Of a stretch of 64,000 bases of DNA, positions 29,433-38,974 are shown one piece after another (positions within the stretch are counted from its first letter, which is position 1; each line of letters begins with the position of its first letter). Source of the stretch: Anabaena sp. UHCC 0187 (GTDB lineage Bacteria > Cyanobacteriota > Cyanobacteriia > Cyanobacteriales > Nostocaceae); NCBI RefSeq assembly GCF_009712035.1, contig NZ_VILB01000011.1, forward strand, positions 229,735-293,734, written 5' to 3'. The translations under genes and the position numbers were made by a program. Below the pieces are notes generated by a model that did no database searches, had not been told where the DNA came from, and worked only from the letters and a program-made list of their open reading frames with translations.

Positions 29433-30536
29433 ATGCTTGATCAAGTTATTACCGCTTTTGAATGCAAAGATTATCAGACAGCAGCCAAATTACTCCAAAA
29501 ACTGCTAATAGAATCACCGGAAAATCCTTGGGTACAACTCTATTACGGTAGGTTAAAAGAAGTTTCTCATCAACCACAGGAAGCCGAAAAAGTATATCGT
29601 CAATTACTCCGCTTCACAACTCATAGTAAAATTATCTCCCAAGCCCGTCAAGGTTTACAAAGATTAGAAGAAATTAAGCAAGAAGAAAAACAAAGAGCTA
29701 TAGCTAAATCTATATCTGCACCTGATAATAATGAACTAGGAATATTAGTTTTAGAACCCATTAATAACGAACTCAAAACCAAAGCAACCAGCAATTTTGC
29801 CCAAATTATGCAGGTAGATGTTTACACAGCCAGAGTCACATTACCCAGCCAAAATTGGCGAGTTTACCGCATTGGTAAAATAGGAGAATTAGCATTTTAT
29901 GGCGCACAATTACAACAGGCAGGTATTCCCTGTTTTTGGGTAAAAATTCCCCAAATTCAACAAATTCAAGTATTTCAAGTTAAATATTTATCAGCAGACA
30001 AATCTCAAATCAAAGTAGTTTGTCAAAATGAAGCCAATCAAACTGGTTCTATGACATTTGATTTATCAGAAGTTACTGCTAGAGTAGTGGGACTTTTACC
30101 AATTTTTGAACAAGTTGTAGATATTAATGCTAGAGGTAAACTAGAACGCAAAACTAAAACTCAAGATTATGCTCAATTTTGCGATTTACACCTACCAACA
30201 AGACGGAGTATTTTGCGAATTTATGATCAAGGCTATGAATTTCAGCAAGGTTTAGAAATTAAACCCCAAGCTAGTCAAAATACAATGAGAATTAATTGGA
30301 ATAATTTGATGAACTGGATTGATAAACAGTTGCCTGAAGTTAAGATTTGGTCAGATTTTAAGCCCTTTGCACAAACAGTTATAGACCAAACAGAAACCCT
30401 AAATCAAATCCCATCTCATATAAATATATTTCGGAGAGAAAAAAGTCATTGGGATGCAGCTTTTCATTTATACAGTGGGATTATCTTTACAAAAAATGCT
30501 GCTGTGCAAACATCTGCAAAAAATAATCCCAATTAA
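29433..30536 (+). CDS. TPR-containing protein at the end of the hps locus
   Basis: A 367-residue protein. Residues 1-90 are helical repeats of tetratricopeptide type (QVITAFECKDYQTAAKLLQK; ENPWVQLYYGRLKE; AEKVYRQLLRFT). The rest is an unfamiliar mixed domain with segments such as VYRIGKIGELAFYGAQLQQA and FCDLHLPTRRSILRIYDQGY. No signal peptide is seen, so it is probably cytoplasmic. It is the last gene on this strand before a convergent gene, in line with the hps cluster but separated from it by a MITE-like element. A role in polysaccharide export assembly is only inferred from position. Confidence 0.7.
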   Translation: MLDQVITAFECKDYQTAAKLLQKLLIESPENPWVQLYYGRLKEVSHQPQEAEKVYRQLLRFTTHSKIISQARQGLQRLEEIKQEEKQRAIAKSISAPDNNELGILVLEPINNELKTKATSNFAQIMQVDVYTARVTLPSQNWRVYRIGKIGELAFYGAQLQQAGIPCFWVKIPQIQQIQVFQVKYLSADKSQIKVVCQNEANQTGSMTFDLSEVTARVVGLLPIFEQVVDINARGKLERKTKTQDYAQFCDLHLPTRRSILRIYDQGYEFQQGLEIKPQASQNTMRINWNNLMNWIDKQLPEVKIWSDFKPFAQTVIDQTETLNQIPSHINIFRREKSHWDAAFHLYSGIIFTKNAAVQTSAKNNPN

Positions 30537-30543
30537 AAAAAAC

Positions 30544-30885
30544 TTAGCCAGGAGTTTTAACTTGCCGGGCCATATCTAAAAAGCCATTCATATTTACCCC
30601 AGGACGACGACGAGGATTATTTGTAGGAAGGAGGTACTTGGTGGCAAAATTGGTTTCAGTGGGAACTGCTATTTTCACAGGTTCAGTCTTAGTGACTTTT
30701 GCTGCAACTGGTGCGGCTTTTGGTGCAGTTTGTACCGCTACTGGTGCGGCTTTTGGTGTAGCTACTGGTGCTGGAGTAGCATTAGCTTCTTCCTTGAGTT
30801 CTAAGTAGTAGCCATTGCCTTTTTTACTAAACAATCCAGTAATAAAACTCACAATACCCGCAATTAGATTTTTGATAAAGCCCAT
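30544..30885 (-). CDS. Small Ala/Pro-rich protein with amphipathic N-terminus
   Basis: A 113-residue protein of unknown function, of a type I believe is common in filamentous cyanobacteria. It begins with a hydrophobic/amphipathic segment (MGFIKNLIAGIVSFITGLFS), then GNGYYLELKEEA, a low-complexity AAPV/KAAPVA repeat linker and a conserved-looking basic tail (LLPTNNPRRRPGVNMNGFLDMAR). AGGAGAA precedes the ATG. The layout suggests a membrane-surface protein with a flexible linker. The repeat linker is visible at DNA level as repeated GGTGCGGCTTTTGGTG words. Confidence 0.7.
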   Translation of the reverse strand: MGFIKNLIAGIVSFITGLFSKKGNGYYLELKEEANATPAPVATPKAAPVAVQTAPKAAPVAAKVTKTEPVKIAVPTETNFATKYLLPTNNPRRRPGVNMNGFLDMARQVKTPG

Positions 30886-31230
30886 GAAAAATTCTCCTGG
30901 TTTAAATAATCTGGAATCTTACCGAAATTGTTAAAAATCACGGTGTAATATTACATTTGATTGCGTTACCTATTGTCAATTATTAGACCTATTATTTGCC
31001 ACTTACAAACCTATAACTACTATGGGTAAGTATTTTCAGGTATTTTATGTCAACAACGGTAATTGGTAGATAACGCAAATTAATTATTAAATTTTATTAT
31101 AACTATAAGATTATGAGAACTTATTTAATAAATCTTAATACTCTCCATTCAATTCCCAAACTGGCACATTTTCTGTATTTCCGATTATAATACTGAGTTA
31201 AATTATTGACAATAATCCAAAATTAAGATC
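30886..31230. other. Divergent intergenic region, no gene seen
   Basis: About 345 very AT-rich bases between two divergent genes. No RNA gene or repeat could be recognised. Confidence 0.5.
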
Positions 31231-31833
31231 ATGACCACAAAACAGCAAAACCCCGTTTTATTAGTGCATGGTATTAACGATACTGGGGCAGTTTTCAATA
31301 AAATGGCGCTTTATCTCAGACAACGAGGTTTGTCTGTGTATACCGTGGATTTAGTCCCTAATAATGGTGCTGAGGTTTTGGATAAATTAGCGCAGCAGGT
31401 AGCTAATTATATAGCTGCTACCTTTGAACCAGAACAACCACTGGATTTAGTTGGTTTTAGCATGGGTGGTCTTATCAGTCGTTATTATATTCAGCGTTTG
31501 GGGGGGATAGAAAGAGTACAGCGATTTATTACCATTTCTTCACCCCATAAAGGAACAGTTATTGCTTATGGTTCGTGGTTGCCTGGATGTATGCAAATGC
31601 GTCCGCATAGTCCTTTTATAGAAGATTTAAATTCAGATGTGCAGATGCTAAAACAATTGAATTTTACATCTATTTGGACACCCTATGATTTAATGATTAT
31701 CCCAGCGGAAAGTTCGCAAATTGGCATAGGAAAAGAAATAACTTTACCAGTGGTATTACATCCTTTAATGTTAACAGATTCTAGGAGTTTAGCAATAGTA
31801 GCAAAGGCATTAACAGAACCAGTAATACCATAA
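31231..31833 (+). CDS. Lipase/esterase-like alpha/beta hydrolase
   Basis: A 200-residue alpha/beta hydrolase of the triacylglycerol lipase/PGAP1-like group. It shows the oxyanion region PVLLVHGINDTG at 8-19 and the nucleophile elbow GFSMGGL, with the Ser expected to be catalytic. An ISSPHKGT motif follows, as in bacterial lipases acting on esters. There is no signal peptide, so it is probably cytoplasmic. The substrate is unknown. It converges with the next gene, only eight bases separating the stop codons. Confidence 0.85.
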   Translation: MTTKQQNPVLLVHGINDTGAVFNKMALYLRQRGLSVYTVDLVPNNGAEVLDKLAQQVANYIAATFEPEQPLDLVGFSMGGLISRYYIQRLGGIERVQRFITISSPHKGTVIAYGSWLPGCMQMRPHSPFIEDLNSDVQMLKQLNFTSIWTPYDLMIIPAESSQIGIGKEITLPVVLHPLMLTDSRSLAIVAKALTEPVIP

Positions 31834-31841
31834 ATTTCTAC

Positions 31842-32720
31842 TTACCAAAAAATACAGTTTTTTTGTGTTCCTGAAAGATTTTTACTCAATAGAAGTAAAT
31901 CCTTTCGTGACAGAATAGATGTACCATGAAATGCTTGTTTATGTCGTCTAGAAGTATAATCATAAAATAGTGTAAATCTATCTGAAATGATTGGTGGCTT
32001 ACCTCTATGAAAAATACTAGAAGTATCAGCAAGGATTACTGTACCAGTGATTCCTGCACATGATTTATAAATTTCTGAAGATATCACATTTTGCATGATT
32101 TTATCTTGAATATAGCCAGAAGTATATTTTAAAGACTGAGCTATTTTTGGTGTTAAAGATTTAGGAATATATTGAAATGGTCCATGATCTTGGCTAATAT
32201 TATTTAAATAAATGATAACTTTTAAAATCTTCCTATCTTCTTGATCTATGTGCCATAATCTCGAACCTACTTCCAATTGATTGGCAATATCTCGACGAAA
32301 ATATACACCTTGATAAGCTACTGGTAAACCAATGAAATTTTCAATGATATTCAGTAACCGTTGTTCAAGTCCCCACAAAAAGATTTGGGGATACTCCATT
32401 ATTTGTTGTGGACTAGCATAAACAACAATTTGAGTTGGGTGAGCTAATTTATTTTGTGATATTTTTGGCATCAAAATTTGGGCAGATTCAAGCAAATTAG
32501 GAGTAGATATAATGCCCAATTTATCTAATGTAGTAATGACAACTCCTTCTTTTTTAACAAGATTAACTAAATCAATATCCTCTGGTGCAAGAATAGGCAG
32601 ATTGTGAATATTTTTTTCTATAGCTTTTTGATAAAAGCAATCAGCTTGATACTTTATGAATGGATATTGATAAATTTTCTTTAATATTTTTTTCCGAATT
32701 TTTAGCAAAACTTTATCCAC
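31842..32720 (-). CDS. Phytanoyl-CoA dioxygenase-like 2OG-Fe(II) oxygenase
   Basis: A 292-residue protein with the metal-binding pattern of non-haem 2-oxoglutarate oxygenases: WHIDQED (His-X-Asp), a later His in SSIFHRGKPP, and Arg in the SDRFTLFYDYTSRR segment for the co-substrate. Between them are IIYLNNISQDHGPFQYIP and GTVILADTSS, typical of PhyH-like folds. The start is GTG; the N-terminus is basic with no export signal. The substrate is unknown. It is isolated, with convergent and AT-rich flanks. Confidence 0.7.
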   Translation of the reverse strand: MDKVLLKIRKKILKKIYQYPFIKYQADCFYQKAIEKNIHNLPILAPEDIDLVNLVKKEGVVITTLDKLGIISTPNLLESAQILMPKISQNKLAHPTQIVVYASPQQIMEYPQIFLWGLEQRLLNIIENFIGLPVAYQGVYFRRDIANQLEVGSRLWHIDQEDRKILKVIIYLNNISQDHGPFQYIPKSLTPKIAQSLKYTSGYIQDKIMQNVISSEIYKSCAGITGTVILADTSSIFHRGKPPIISDRFTLFYDYTSRRHKQAFHGTSILSRKDLLLLSKNLSGTQKNCIFW

Positions 32721-32978
32721 AAATTCTTATGCTTATGTTATTGGACATTAATTCCTATTACAGCGATTGAGATTAATTTCAAAATCATGAATACCTATAA
32801 ATGGAATTGAGATTAAGATATCTATTTTAATAATCAAAAAAATCATACTCATGATACTTGTTAGCTATAAATTTGTTTTAATTTTTCATAACCTGCATAA
32901 AAAAGTGAATTAGAATACCTAATTCACAATATTTTCACTATTAATATGTGTAATTAATTTACGGACATCTCAGTTATA

Positions 32979-33410
32979 TTAAATTCTATCACCAACTCCA
33001 GTATATTCAGTATTGCCAAAAATTGCCTCTGGATGATGATAATACTTAAATTCAATTAAGTTATAAAAAGGGTCTTCTAAAAAGAAAGTGCAGTGTTCTA
33101 GGATGGAATCAGTGAAGCGGTTTTTTGGTTCTTCTCGAAACTTTAAATCTTTGTTTTTTGCCCTGGCTAGTAATTCTTGCCAATCTTCTTCTTTAGTCAA
33201 AATTATTCCAAAATGTCGTGGATAAATCGCCTTTTGAGGTGTTAAATCATCCTTGGTAATATGGGCTACTAATTGATGTCCATAGAGGTTGAGAATTAAG
33301 GCATGGGGGCTTTCTCTTCCGGGTATACAGCCTAAGCCGTCAACATAAAAGGCTTTAGTTTGGGAGATATCAGCCACGGGAAAAGCGAGATGAAATATAG
33401 CTTGGTTCAT
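32979..33410 (-). CDS. VOC family (glyoxalase-fold) protein
   Basis: A single-domain vicinal-oxygen-chelate protein of about 144 residues: FHLAFPVADISQTKAFYVDG at the start, PRHFGIIL in the second module and CTFFLEDPFYNLIEFKYY at the end, containing metal-ligand-type His and Glu. It is likely an enzyme on a small molecule, function unknown. I chose ATG 33410; a TTG at 33437 would add nine residues that do not look like family sequence. No clear Shine-Dalgarno precedes either start. It is divergent from the DUF92 gene, 68 bases away. Confidence 0.8.
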   Translation of the reverse strand: MNQAIFHLAFPVADISQTKAFYVDGLGCIPGRESPHALILNLYGHQLVAHITKDDLTPQKAIYPRHFGIILTKEEDWQELLARAKNKDLKFREEPKNRFTDSILEHCTFFLEDPFYNLIEFKYYHHPEAIFGNTEYTGVGDRI

Positions 33411-33478
33411 AGGTAAAGTGAAAATAGAGTGATTCAATCTGATAATATTATGGCAAAAATACTCAGGATTTATCGCTC

Positions 33479-34237
33479 ATGTTATCTTTAATAGATTCTG
33501 TTAATCCTTGGTTAATGGGAGTAGGATTAAATGCGATTTTACTAGGAATAGTGGCAATTATTCCCAAAAAATTGCTCACCCCCGCAGGTATACTTAATGC
33601 TGGATTATTAGGAATTGTCATTTGGGGAACACTAGGTTGGCAGGGATATCTAGTGGTAGTATTTTATTTTCTTGTCGGTTCTGGGGTAACGCGCATTGGT
33701 ATGGCAGAAAAAGAAGCCGCAGGAATTGCGGAAAAACGTGCCGGTGCCAGAGGACCAGAAAATGTTTGGGGTTCAGCATTAATAGCGGCTTTGTGTGCTT
33801 TAGGAGTATTGTTTTTACCTGAGTTTAAATATTTACTGTGTTTGGGTTATGTTGCCAGTTTTAGCACAAAACTTTCTGATACTACTGCCAGTGAAGTTGG
33901 TAAAGCTTATGGTAAAAGCACCTTTTTAATTACGACACTGCAACCAGTTCCGAGAGGTACAGAAGGGGCAGTCAGTTTAGAAGGAACTTTAGCTGGTATG
34001 GTAGCATCAATAGCGATCGCACTCATTGGTTGGGGAGTAAATTTAATTAATCCCCTTGGTATTATTTGGAGTGTAATAGCCGCATTTATCGCTACCAATT
34101 TAGAAAGTGTTATTGGGGCAACTTTGCAATCTAAATATACTTGGCTTACCAATGAAGTTGTTAATATTTTTAATACCCTAATTGGTGCAGTCGCGGCGAT
34201 AATATTAGCCTTAGCTTACCAAAGTATCTTTGTTTAA
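33479..34237 (+). CDS. DUF92 membrane protein, VTE6-like phytyl-phosphate kinase
   Basis: A 252-residue integral membrane protein of the DUF92/TIGR00297 family. Conserved stretches are EKRAGARGPENVWGSALIAA, SFSTKLSDTTASEVGKAYGK and TEGAVSLEGTLAGM. Six or so hydrophobic helices are apparent. Plant VTE6 and its Synechocystis homologue phosphorylate phytyl phosphate in the phytol salvage path to tocopherol and chlorophyll; the same role is likely here by homology. ATG directly follows the divergent spacer with no strong Shine-Dalgarno. Confidence 0.85.
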   Translation: MLSLIDSVNPWLMGVGLNAILLGIVAIIPKKLLTPAGILNAGLLGIVIWGTLGWQGYLVVVFYFLVGSGVTRIGMAEKEAAGIAEKRAGARGPENVWGSALIAALCALGVLFLPEFKYLLCLGYVASFSTKLSDTTASEVGKAYGKSTFLITTLQPVPRGTEGAVSLEGTLAGMVASIAIALIGWGVNLINPLGIIWSVIAAFIATNLESVIGATLQSKYTWLTNEVVNIFNTLIGAVAAIILALAYQSIFV

Positions 34238-34260
34238 TTCTTGACTAAAATCAAAATCTC

Positions 34261-34296
34261 CGTAGGTTGGGTTGACGCAAGGAAACCCAACATAAT
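34261..34296. repeat. GTTGGGTT hairpin repeat, copy 2
   Basis: Near-identical to the repeat at 23708-23746 (GTAGGTTGGGTTGACG, then AAACCCAACATAAT). The stem is 8 bp. It lies about 25 bases after the DUF92 gene. Confidence 0.8.
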
Positions 34297-34506
34297 CATT
34301 TTTGTCATCCTGCTTACAGATTTAAAAATAGTTGTCATTTAAAATCATTTAGTTTACGTTTAATAAAAAAATATTTGATTACCCGGTATTAATTACATAT
34401 TTAATTCATCGAATCTTTATTATTGCCAGATATCATTTCCTACTGTTTTACATATTATTTGATGGAAAGTCTTATAGATGTTTAGTTTTATGCTCAGAAT
34501 CACTTC

Positions 34507-35265
34507 ATGGAATCTTCATCTTTTTTAACTGTAAATGACCAAGAAATTGCCCTAACTGAAGTAGTGAAATATCTACAAATATCGGGTAAACTGGGAAACT
34601 TTATTAGTGATGTCCTGCGTCAGCACGTAATTGAACAAGAAATTAAAAACAGAACAGATATTGAGATTAGTTCGGCATTAATTGAACAGACAATTATTGA
34701 TTTTCGCCTCAAAAATCAACTAACTGATGCCCAAAAGTTTCAAGAATGGCTAACAAGCAATGGTACAGATTATACAACTTTTCATACATCTATTACCTTT
34801 AGCTTTCAATTAGAAAAACTTAAAGTATTAATCACAGAATCAACATTGCCAGAATACTTTATTGACAGAAAAATTTATTTAGATAGAGTCGTACTTTCGC
34901 GTATTTTAGTTGGTAGTCGAGAACTAGCTGAAGAACTACAAACTCAAATTGAAGAAGGAAGTAGTTTTGAACAACTAGCAAAAGAGTATTCATTGGCAGA
35001 TGAACGATTATTTAATGGCATGATGGGACCAATTAGTCGGGGGACTATACCAGATGTATTACGTGCGGCTGTAGACGCAACCACACCTGGAAAATTGATC
35101 AATCCCATAGAAATAGAAGGACGTTTTGCCTTATTTAGATTAGAACAAATTCTCCCCGCATCTTTAGAAGATCCTCAATTACAACAATCACTAAAAAATG
35201 AGTTATTTGAGAAATGGCTAGGGGAGAAAATTCAAAATCTGACAGTCAAAATCCAAGTGAATTAA
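34507..35265 (+). CDS. Parvulin-type peptidylprolyl isomerase
   Basis: A 252-residue protein with a SurA-like helical N-terminus (LRQHVIEQEIKNRTDIEIS) and a parvulin domain from about residue 130: SRILVGSRELAEELQTQI, GSSFEQLAKEYS and MGPISRGTIPDVLRAAV, then FALFRLEQI. No signal peptide is visible, unlike SurA. It precedes by 32 bases a type I secretion ABC transporter, a pairing seen in cyanobacteria. It may help fold or present the exported substrate on the cytoplasmic side; this is inference from position. Confidence 0.85.
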   Translation: MESSSFLTVNDQEIALTEVVKYLQISGKLGNFISDVLRQHVIEQEIKNRTDIEISSALIEQTIIDFRLKNQLTDAQKFQEWLTSNGTDYTTFHTSITFSFQLEKLKVLITESTLPEYFIDRKIYLDRVVLSRILVGSRELAEELQTQIEEGSSFEQLAKEYSLADERLFNGMMGPISRGTIPDVLRAAVDATTPGKLINPIEIEGRFALFRLEQILPASLEDPQLQQSLKNELFEKWLGEKIQNLTVKIQVN

Positions 35266-35297
35266 AACTTCTAAACAATCAATTTTAACGAATAAAT

Positions 35298-37892
35298 GTG
35301 TTAAATAATTTACCCTGGAATGAACCGCCACTATCCTGGCTAAATGCTGAAGAACAAAGCGAATTAAAACAGCAAGCGGAAATTCGTAATTACAAACTTG
35401 GTGAAAAAATTTGGTCACAAAAATTAGGTGGAGATCAATTTTTTATTGTCACTGGTAAAGTCCGCTTACGAGAGGAAGAAGAAAATAAAACTGTAGCCAC
35501 CTTACAAACAGGAGATTGGTTTGGTAACTGTCAACAAATATTTGCTGATTGTAAAGCCGTTGCTACCAGTAAGGAAGTAGTTGTAGTGTGTTGGAATTCG
35601 GCTTTATGGAAAAAGTTTGTCAATTCTCAAATTGATGAATTTTGGACAAATTCAATAGAGGTAGAGGTAGAGGTAAAGGAGATAGAAGCCGTTTTACCAG
35701 TTCCTAATTCTCCCATTTCTCTACCTCCTTCCGCACCTCCGCAACCGATAAGTTCTAATTATCCTTTTGTGGGAAGTGGGAATACAGGTGCAGCTTGTTT
35801 AACAATGGTGGCACAACATTTACAAAATCCTGTCCAATTGGAATGGGTACAACGCCAACTGCGGGGACAAAAACCCAAAAACCTAATAGAAGCAGCGGAA
35901 AAAGTAGGGTTAGTGTTGCGGAAATTGCAGGTTAGTTGGAGTGAATTACGCCAATTAACTTTTCCGGCTTTGTTGTTGTGGAATCAAGGGAATCAGGAAA
36001 GTAAAAATCCCCAATTTAATTGGGTAGTAGCCTATGGAATGAAAGGCAATTTTTTAATTATTGCTAATCCCCAAAATCCTGATTATATTTGTGAACAATT
36101 ACCTCAATCTGTAGTAGAAAATTGTTGGAATGGTACATTATGGCAAGCTGAATTAATTTCCCAACAAGAGAAATTTAACTTAGCTTGGTTTACTCCCGCA
36201 GTTTGGAAATATCGGGGATTATTAGGTGAGGTTTTATTAGCTTCCTTTACCTTGCAATTATTGGGATTAGCGTCACCATTAATTACCCAAGTCATCATTG
36301 ATAAAGTGATGGTACAGGAGAGTTTAGCCACCTTAGATGTGATGGCGATCGCTCTCTTGCTAGTGGCGACATTTGAATCTATCCTGGGTATGCTGCGGCT
36401 ATTCATATTTACCCACACAGCCCGGCGTTTAGATTTGAGTTTATCCGCCCAACTTTTTCGCCATTTAATGCGTTTACCCTTGGCTTATTTTGAGTCGCGG
36501 AGAGTGGGTGATACAGTCGCTAGAGTCCAAGAATTAGAACAAATTCGCCAATTTCTCACAGGTACAGCTTTAACGGTTATTCTTGACAGTATCTTTGCTG
36601 TAGTGTATCTGGGATTGATGTTTTATTACAACATTCCCCTAACATTTGTAGCCTTAGCGGTATTACCATTATTTGCGACTTTAACCATCGTCACTACACC
36701 AATTTTGCGAAATTGGCTAAATGAAACCTTTAACCGCAGTGCGGACAGTCAATCATTTTTAGTAGAGACAATCACCGGCATTCATTCAGTTAAAGCCCAT
36801 GCAGCCGAACCAGTAGCTAGAGAACGCTGGGAAGGTTTATTTGCCAGGTTTATTCGTACCAGTTTTAAAGCTTCCACCACATCCAATATTAGTAGTAATA
36901 TTGGTGACTTTCTGACTAACTTTTCTACATTAATCATCCTTTGGGTTGGGGCAAAATTAGTAATTGATCATCAACTGACCATTGGTCAATTAATTGCCTT
37001 CCAAATGTTATCAGGAAGAGTTACCAGCCCATTATTACGGCTAGTGCAGTTATGGCAAAATCTCCAACAAGTTTTATTGTCAGTAGATAGAATTGGTGAT
37101 ATTCTCAACGCTGCACCAGAAACAGAAGCAGGAACAGGATTAGTATTACCACCCCTCAAAGGTGAAGTTAATTTTGAGCAAGTTTTCTTTCGCTATAATG
37201 CCAACACCGAACCAGTATTAAAAGGAATTTCCTTTAATGTTGAACCTGGACAATTTGTAGGCATTGTCGGCAGAAGTGGTTCAGGAAAAAGTACCCTTTC
37301 CAAAATTATCCAACGGCTTTATCAAATTGAATCAGGACGAATCTTGATTGATGGATTTGATATCAAAAGTGCTGACTTAGCATCTTTACGACAACAAATC
37401 AGTGTAGTTCTCCAAGAAGACTTTTTATTTAATGGTTCAATCTTAGAAAACATCACCTTAGGAAATCCAGATATTAGTGCCGAACAAGTTGTTGAAGCAG
37501 CCAGATTAGCAGTAGCCCATGACTTCATTAGTCAACTACCTTACGGTTATGAAAACAACGTAGGAGAAAGAGGAACAGCATTATCTGGAGGACAGAGACA
37601 ACGCATTGCCTTAGCCAGATTATTTCTATCATCTGCACCAATTCTCATATTAGATGAAGCCACCAGTGCCTTAGATAGTGAAACCGAACAACAAGTATTA
37701 CAAAACCTGAAAAATGTTTCCTCTAACCGCACAGTATTCTTAATTGCCCACCGTTTTGCCCCCCTCAAACGAGCCGATTTAATATTAGTCATGGAAAAAG
37801 GAGTAATAGCCGAAAGAGGAACGCATTTAGAACTCTTAAAACAAAAAGGTTTGTACTGGTCCCTTTATCAAAGACAACAAGCGAATATTTAA
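35298..37892 (+). CDS. Type I secretion ABC transporter, HlyB-like with degenerate C39 domain
   Basis: An 864-residue fused permease-ATPase for export across the inner membrane. Order: cyclic-nucleotide-binding-like domain (about 1-115), a C39 peptidase-like domain (about 150-280), six-helix membrane domain (about 300-570) and ATPase with Walker A GRSGSGKST at about 658-666, ALSGGQRQR signature and ILILDEATSALD. In the C39 domain the usual Asp-Cys-Gly is Asn-Thr-Gly (GNTGAACLTMV), so it should be non-cleaving, as in HlyB. The start is GTG 35298; the ATG two bases before it is out of frame. No HlyD or TolC gene is adjacent. Confidence 0.9.
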   Translation: MLNNLPWNEPPLSWLNAEEQSELKQQAEIRNYKLGEKIWSQKLGGDQFFIVTGKVRLREEEENKTVATLQTGDWFGNCQQIFADCKAVATSKEVVVVCWNSALWKKFVNSQIDEFWTNSIEVEVEVKEIEAVLPVPNSPISLPPSAPPQPISSNYPFVGSGNTGAACLTMVAQHLQNPVQLEWVQRQLRGQKPKNLIEAAEKVGLVLRKLQVSWSELRQLTFPALLLWNQGNQESKNPQFNWVVAYGMKGNFLIIANPQNPDYICEQLPQSVVENCWNGTLWQAELISQQEKFNLAWFTPAVWKYRGLLGEVLLASFTLQLLGLASPLITQVIIDKVMVQESLATLDVMAIALLLVATFESILGMLRLFIFTHTARRLDLSLSAQLFRHLMRLPLAYFESRRVGDTVARVQELEQIRQFLTGTALTVILDSIFAVVYLGLMFYYNIPLTFVALAVLPLFATLTIVTTPILRNWLNETFNRSADSQSFLVETITGIHSVKAHAAEPVARERWEGLFARFIRTSFKASTTSNISSNIGDFLTNFSTLIILWVGAKLVIDHQLTIGQLIAFQMLSGRVTSPLLRLVQLWQNLQQVLLSVDRIGDILNAAPETEAGTGLVLPPLKGEVNFEQVFFRYNANTEPVLKGISFNVEPGQFVGIVGRSGSGKSTLSKIIQRLYQIESGRILIDGFDIKSADLASLRQQISVVLQEDFLFNGSILENITLGNPDISAEQVVEAARLAVAHDFISQLPYGYENNVGERGTALSGGQRQRIALARLFLSSAPILILDEATSALDSETEQQVLQNLKNVSSNRTVFLIAHRFAPLKRADLILVMEKGVIAERGTHLELLKQKGLYWSLYQRQQANI

Positions 37893-37893
37893 T

Positions 37894-37962
37894 AGTAGGG
37901 GCAAACCCCCTGTGGTTGCCCTCAAAACGGGGTAGGCACGGGGGCGCTACCCCTACATCAAA
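37894..37962. repeat. GTAGGGG palindromic repeat
   Basis: An inverted repeat framed by GTAGGGGC...CCCC on the left and GGGG...CTACCCCTAC on the right, immediately after the ABC transporter stop codon. GC content is far above its surroundings. It looks like a dispersed MITE-type palindrome. Confidence 0.65.
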
Positions 37963-38005
37963 TTCCAATCTTTTATTTAAATTTGTTTGTCTGCCGGCAA
38001 ATTCC

Positions 38006-38974
38006 TTAATCCAACACATTCAAACCCAAAGCCACAGCCCCCCATAAAGGTGCATCATCCCCTAATAATGCCCGCACAACCTCAAAATTCACCTCTGGGA
38101 GTGCGGTTTCCCTAGCTACTTTCCGCACTACAGTCCAGAAATTATCCCCTGCTTTGGTGACACCACCACCTAAAACAAACCGTTGGGGATTCATCAAATT
38201 GGCTACATTACCAATACCGACTCCCAAAGCCCAAGCACCCCGATATAATACCTCTTGTGCTATTTCATCTCCGTTGGCGGCTGCGGCGCTGATGACTTTG
38301 CCTGTAAGTAAATTGAGATCATTACCTATCAAATACCTGAGTATATCTCCCCTAGACTTACCGTCAGCACTGGGTGATTCTTTCTCCAGCATTTCTCGCG
38401 CATTTTGCGCCATGTAGGGACCAGAAGCCAAACGTTCTACACATCCTCGTTTGCCACATAAGCATAACGGACCTCTGGGGTCTACCACCATGTGACCAAT
38501 TTCTCCTGCCATTCCCAATGCACCCCGCCAGGGTTTGCCGTCAAGTATCCACCCTCCACCTACGCCTGTGCTAATGGTAATATAAAATAAGCTATCGTAT
38601 CCCTGTCCAGCCCCAAAGCGATGTTCACCAACAGCAGCAACATTAGCATCATTGTCTATACCAGCAGGTGCGTGATAATCTTCTTCGAGTATTTGTTTGA
38701 GGGGAACATTTTCCCAGCCAGGAACGTGATGAGATAATCGGACTAAACCTGTGGTGGCATCTACTGGACCACCAAAGCTGACACCAATGGCATCCGGTCT
38801 TTTTCCTTTTAACACAGAATCAATGAGCGATCGCATAATTTCTAAATCAGTCAAAGCATCGCCATTTGGAGGAGAAAAACGTGATTCATGATCTAACCAC
38901 TCCTTTGCACCAGCCTTAACTGTCGCTGCTGCCAATTTTGTGCCACCAAAATCCAGGGCTAAAATTAATGTCAT
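38006..38974 (-). CDS. ROK family sugar kinase (glucokinase-like)
   Basis: A 322-residue ROK kinase/regulator-fold protein without a DNA-binding domain, so probably a kinase. Features: ATP-binding LALDFGGTKLAAATV, catalytic-region AGIDNDANVAAVGEHRFGAG, phosphate loop ISTGVGGGWILDG, the EIGHMVVDP segment and the zinc motif CLCGKRGCVE. The usual substrate in the family is glucose or another hexose; specificity is not readable here. It stands alone between repeats, converging with the ABC transporter gene. Confidence 0.88.
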   Translation of the reverse strand: MTLILALDFGGTKLAAATVKAGAKEWLDHESRFSPPNGDALTDLEIMRSLIDSVLKGKRPDAIGVSFGGPVDATTGLVRLSHHVPGWENVPLKQILEEDYHAPAGIDNDANVAAVGEHRFGAGQGYDSLFYITISTGVGGGWILDGKPWRGALGMAGEIGHMVVDPRGPLCLCGKRGCVERLASGPYMAQNAREMLEKESPSADGKSRGDILRYLIGNDLNLLTGKVISAAAANGDEIAQEVLYRGAWALGVGIGNVANLMNPQRFVLGGGVTKAGDNFWTVVRKVARETALPEVNFEVVRALLGDDAPLWGAVALGLNVLD

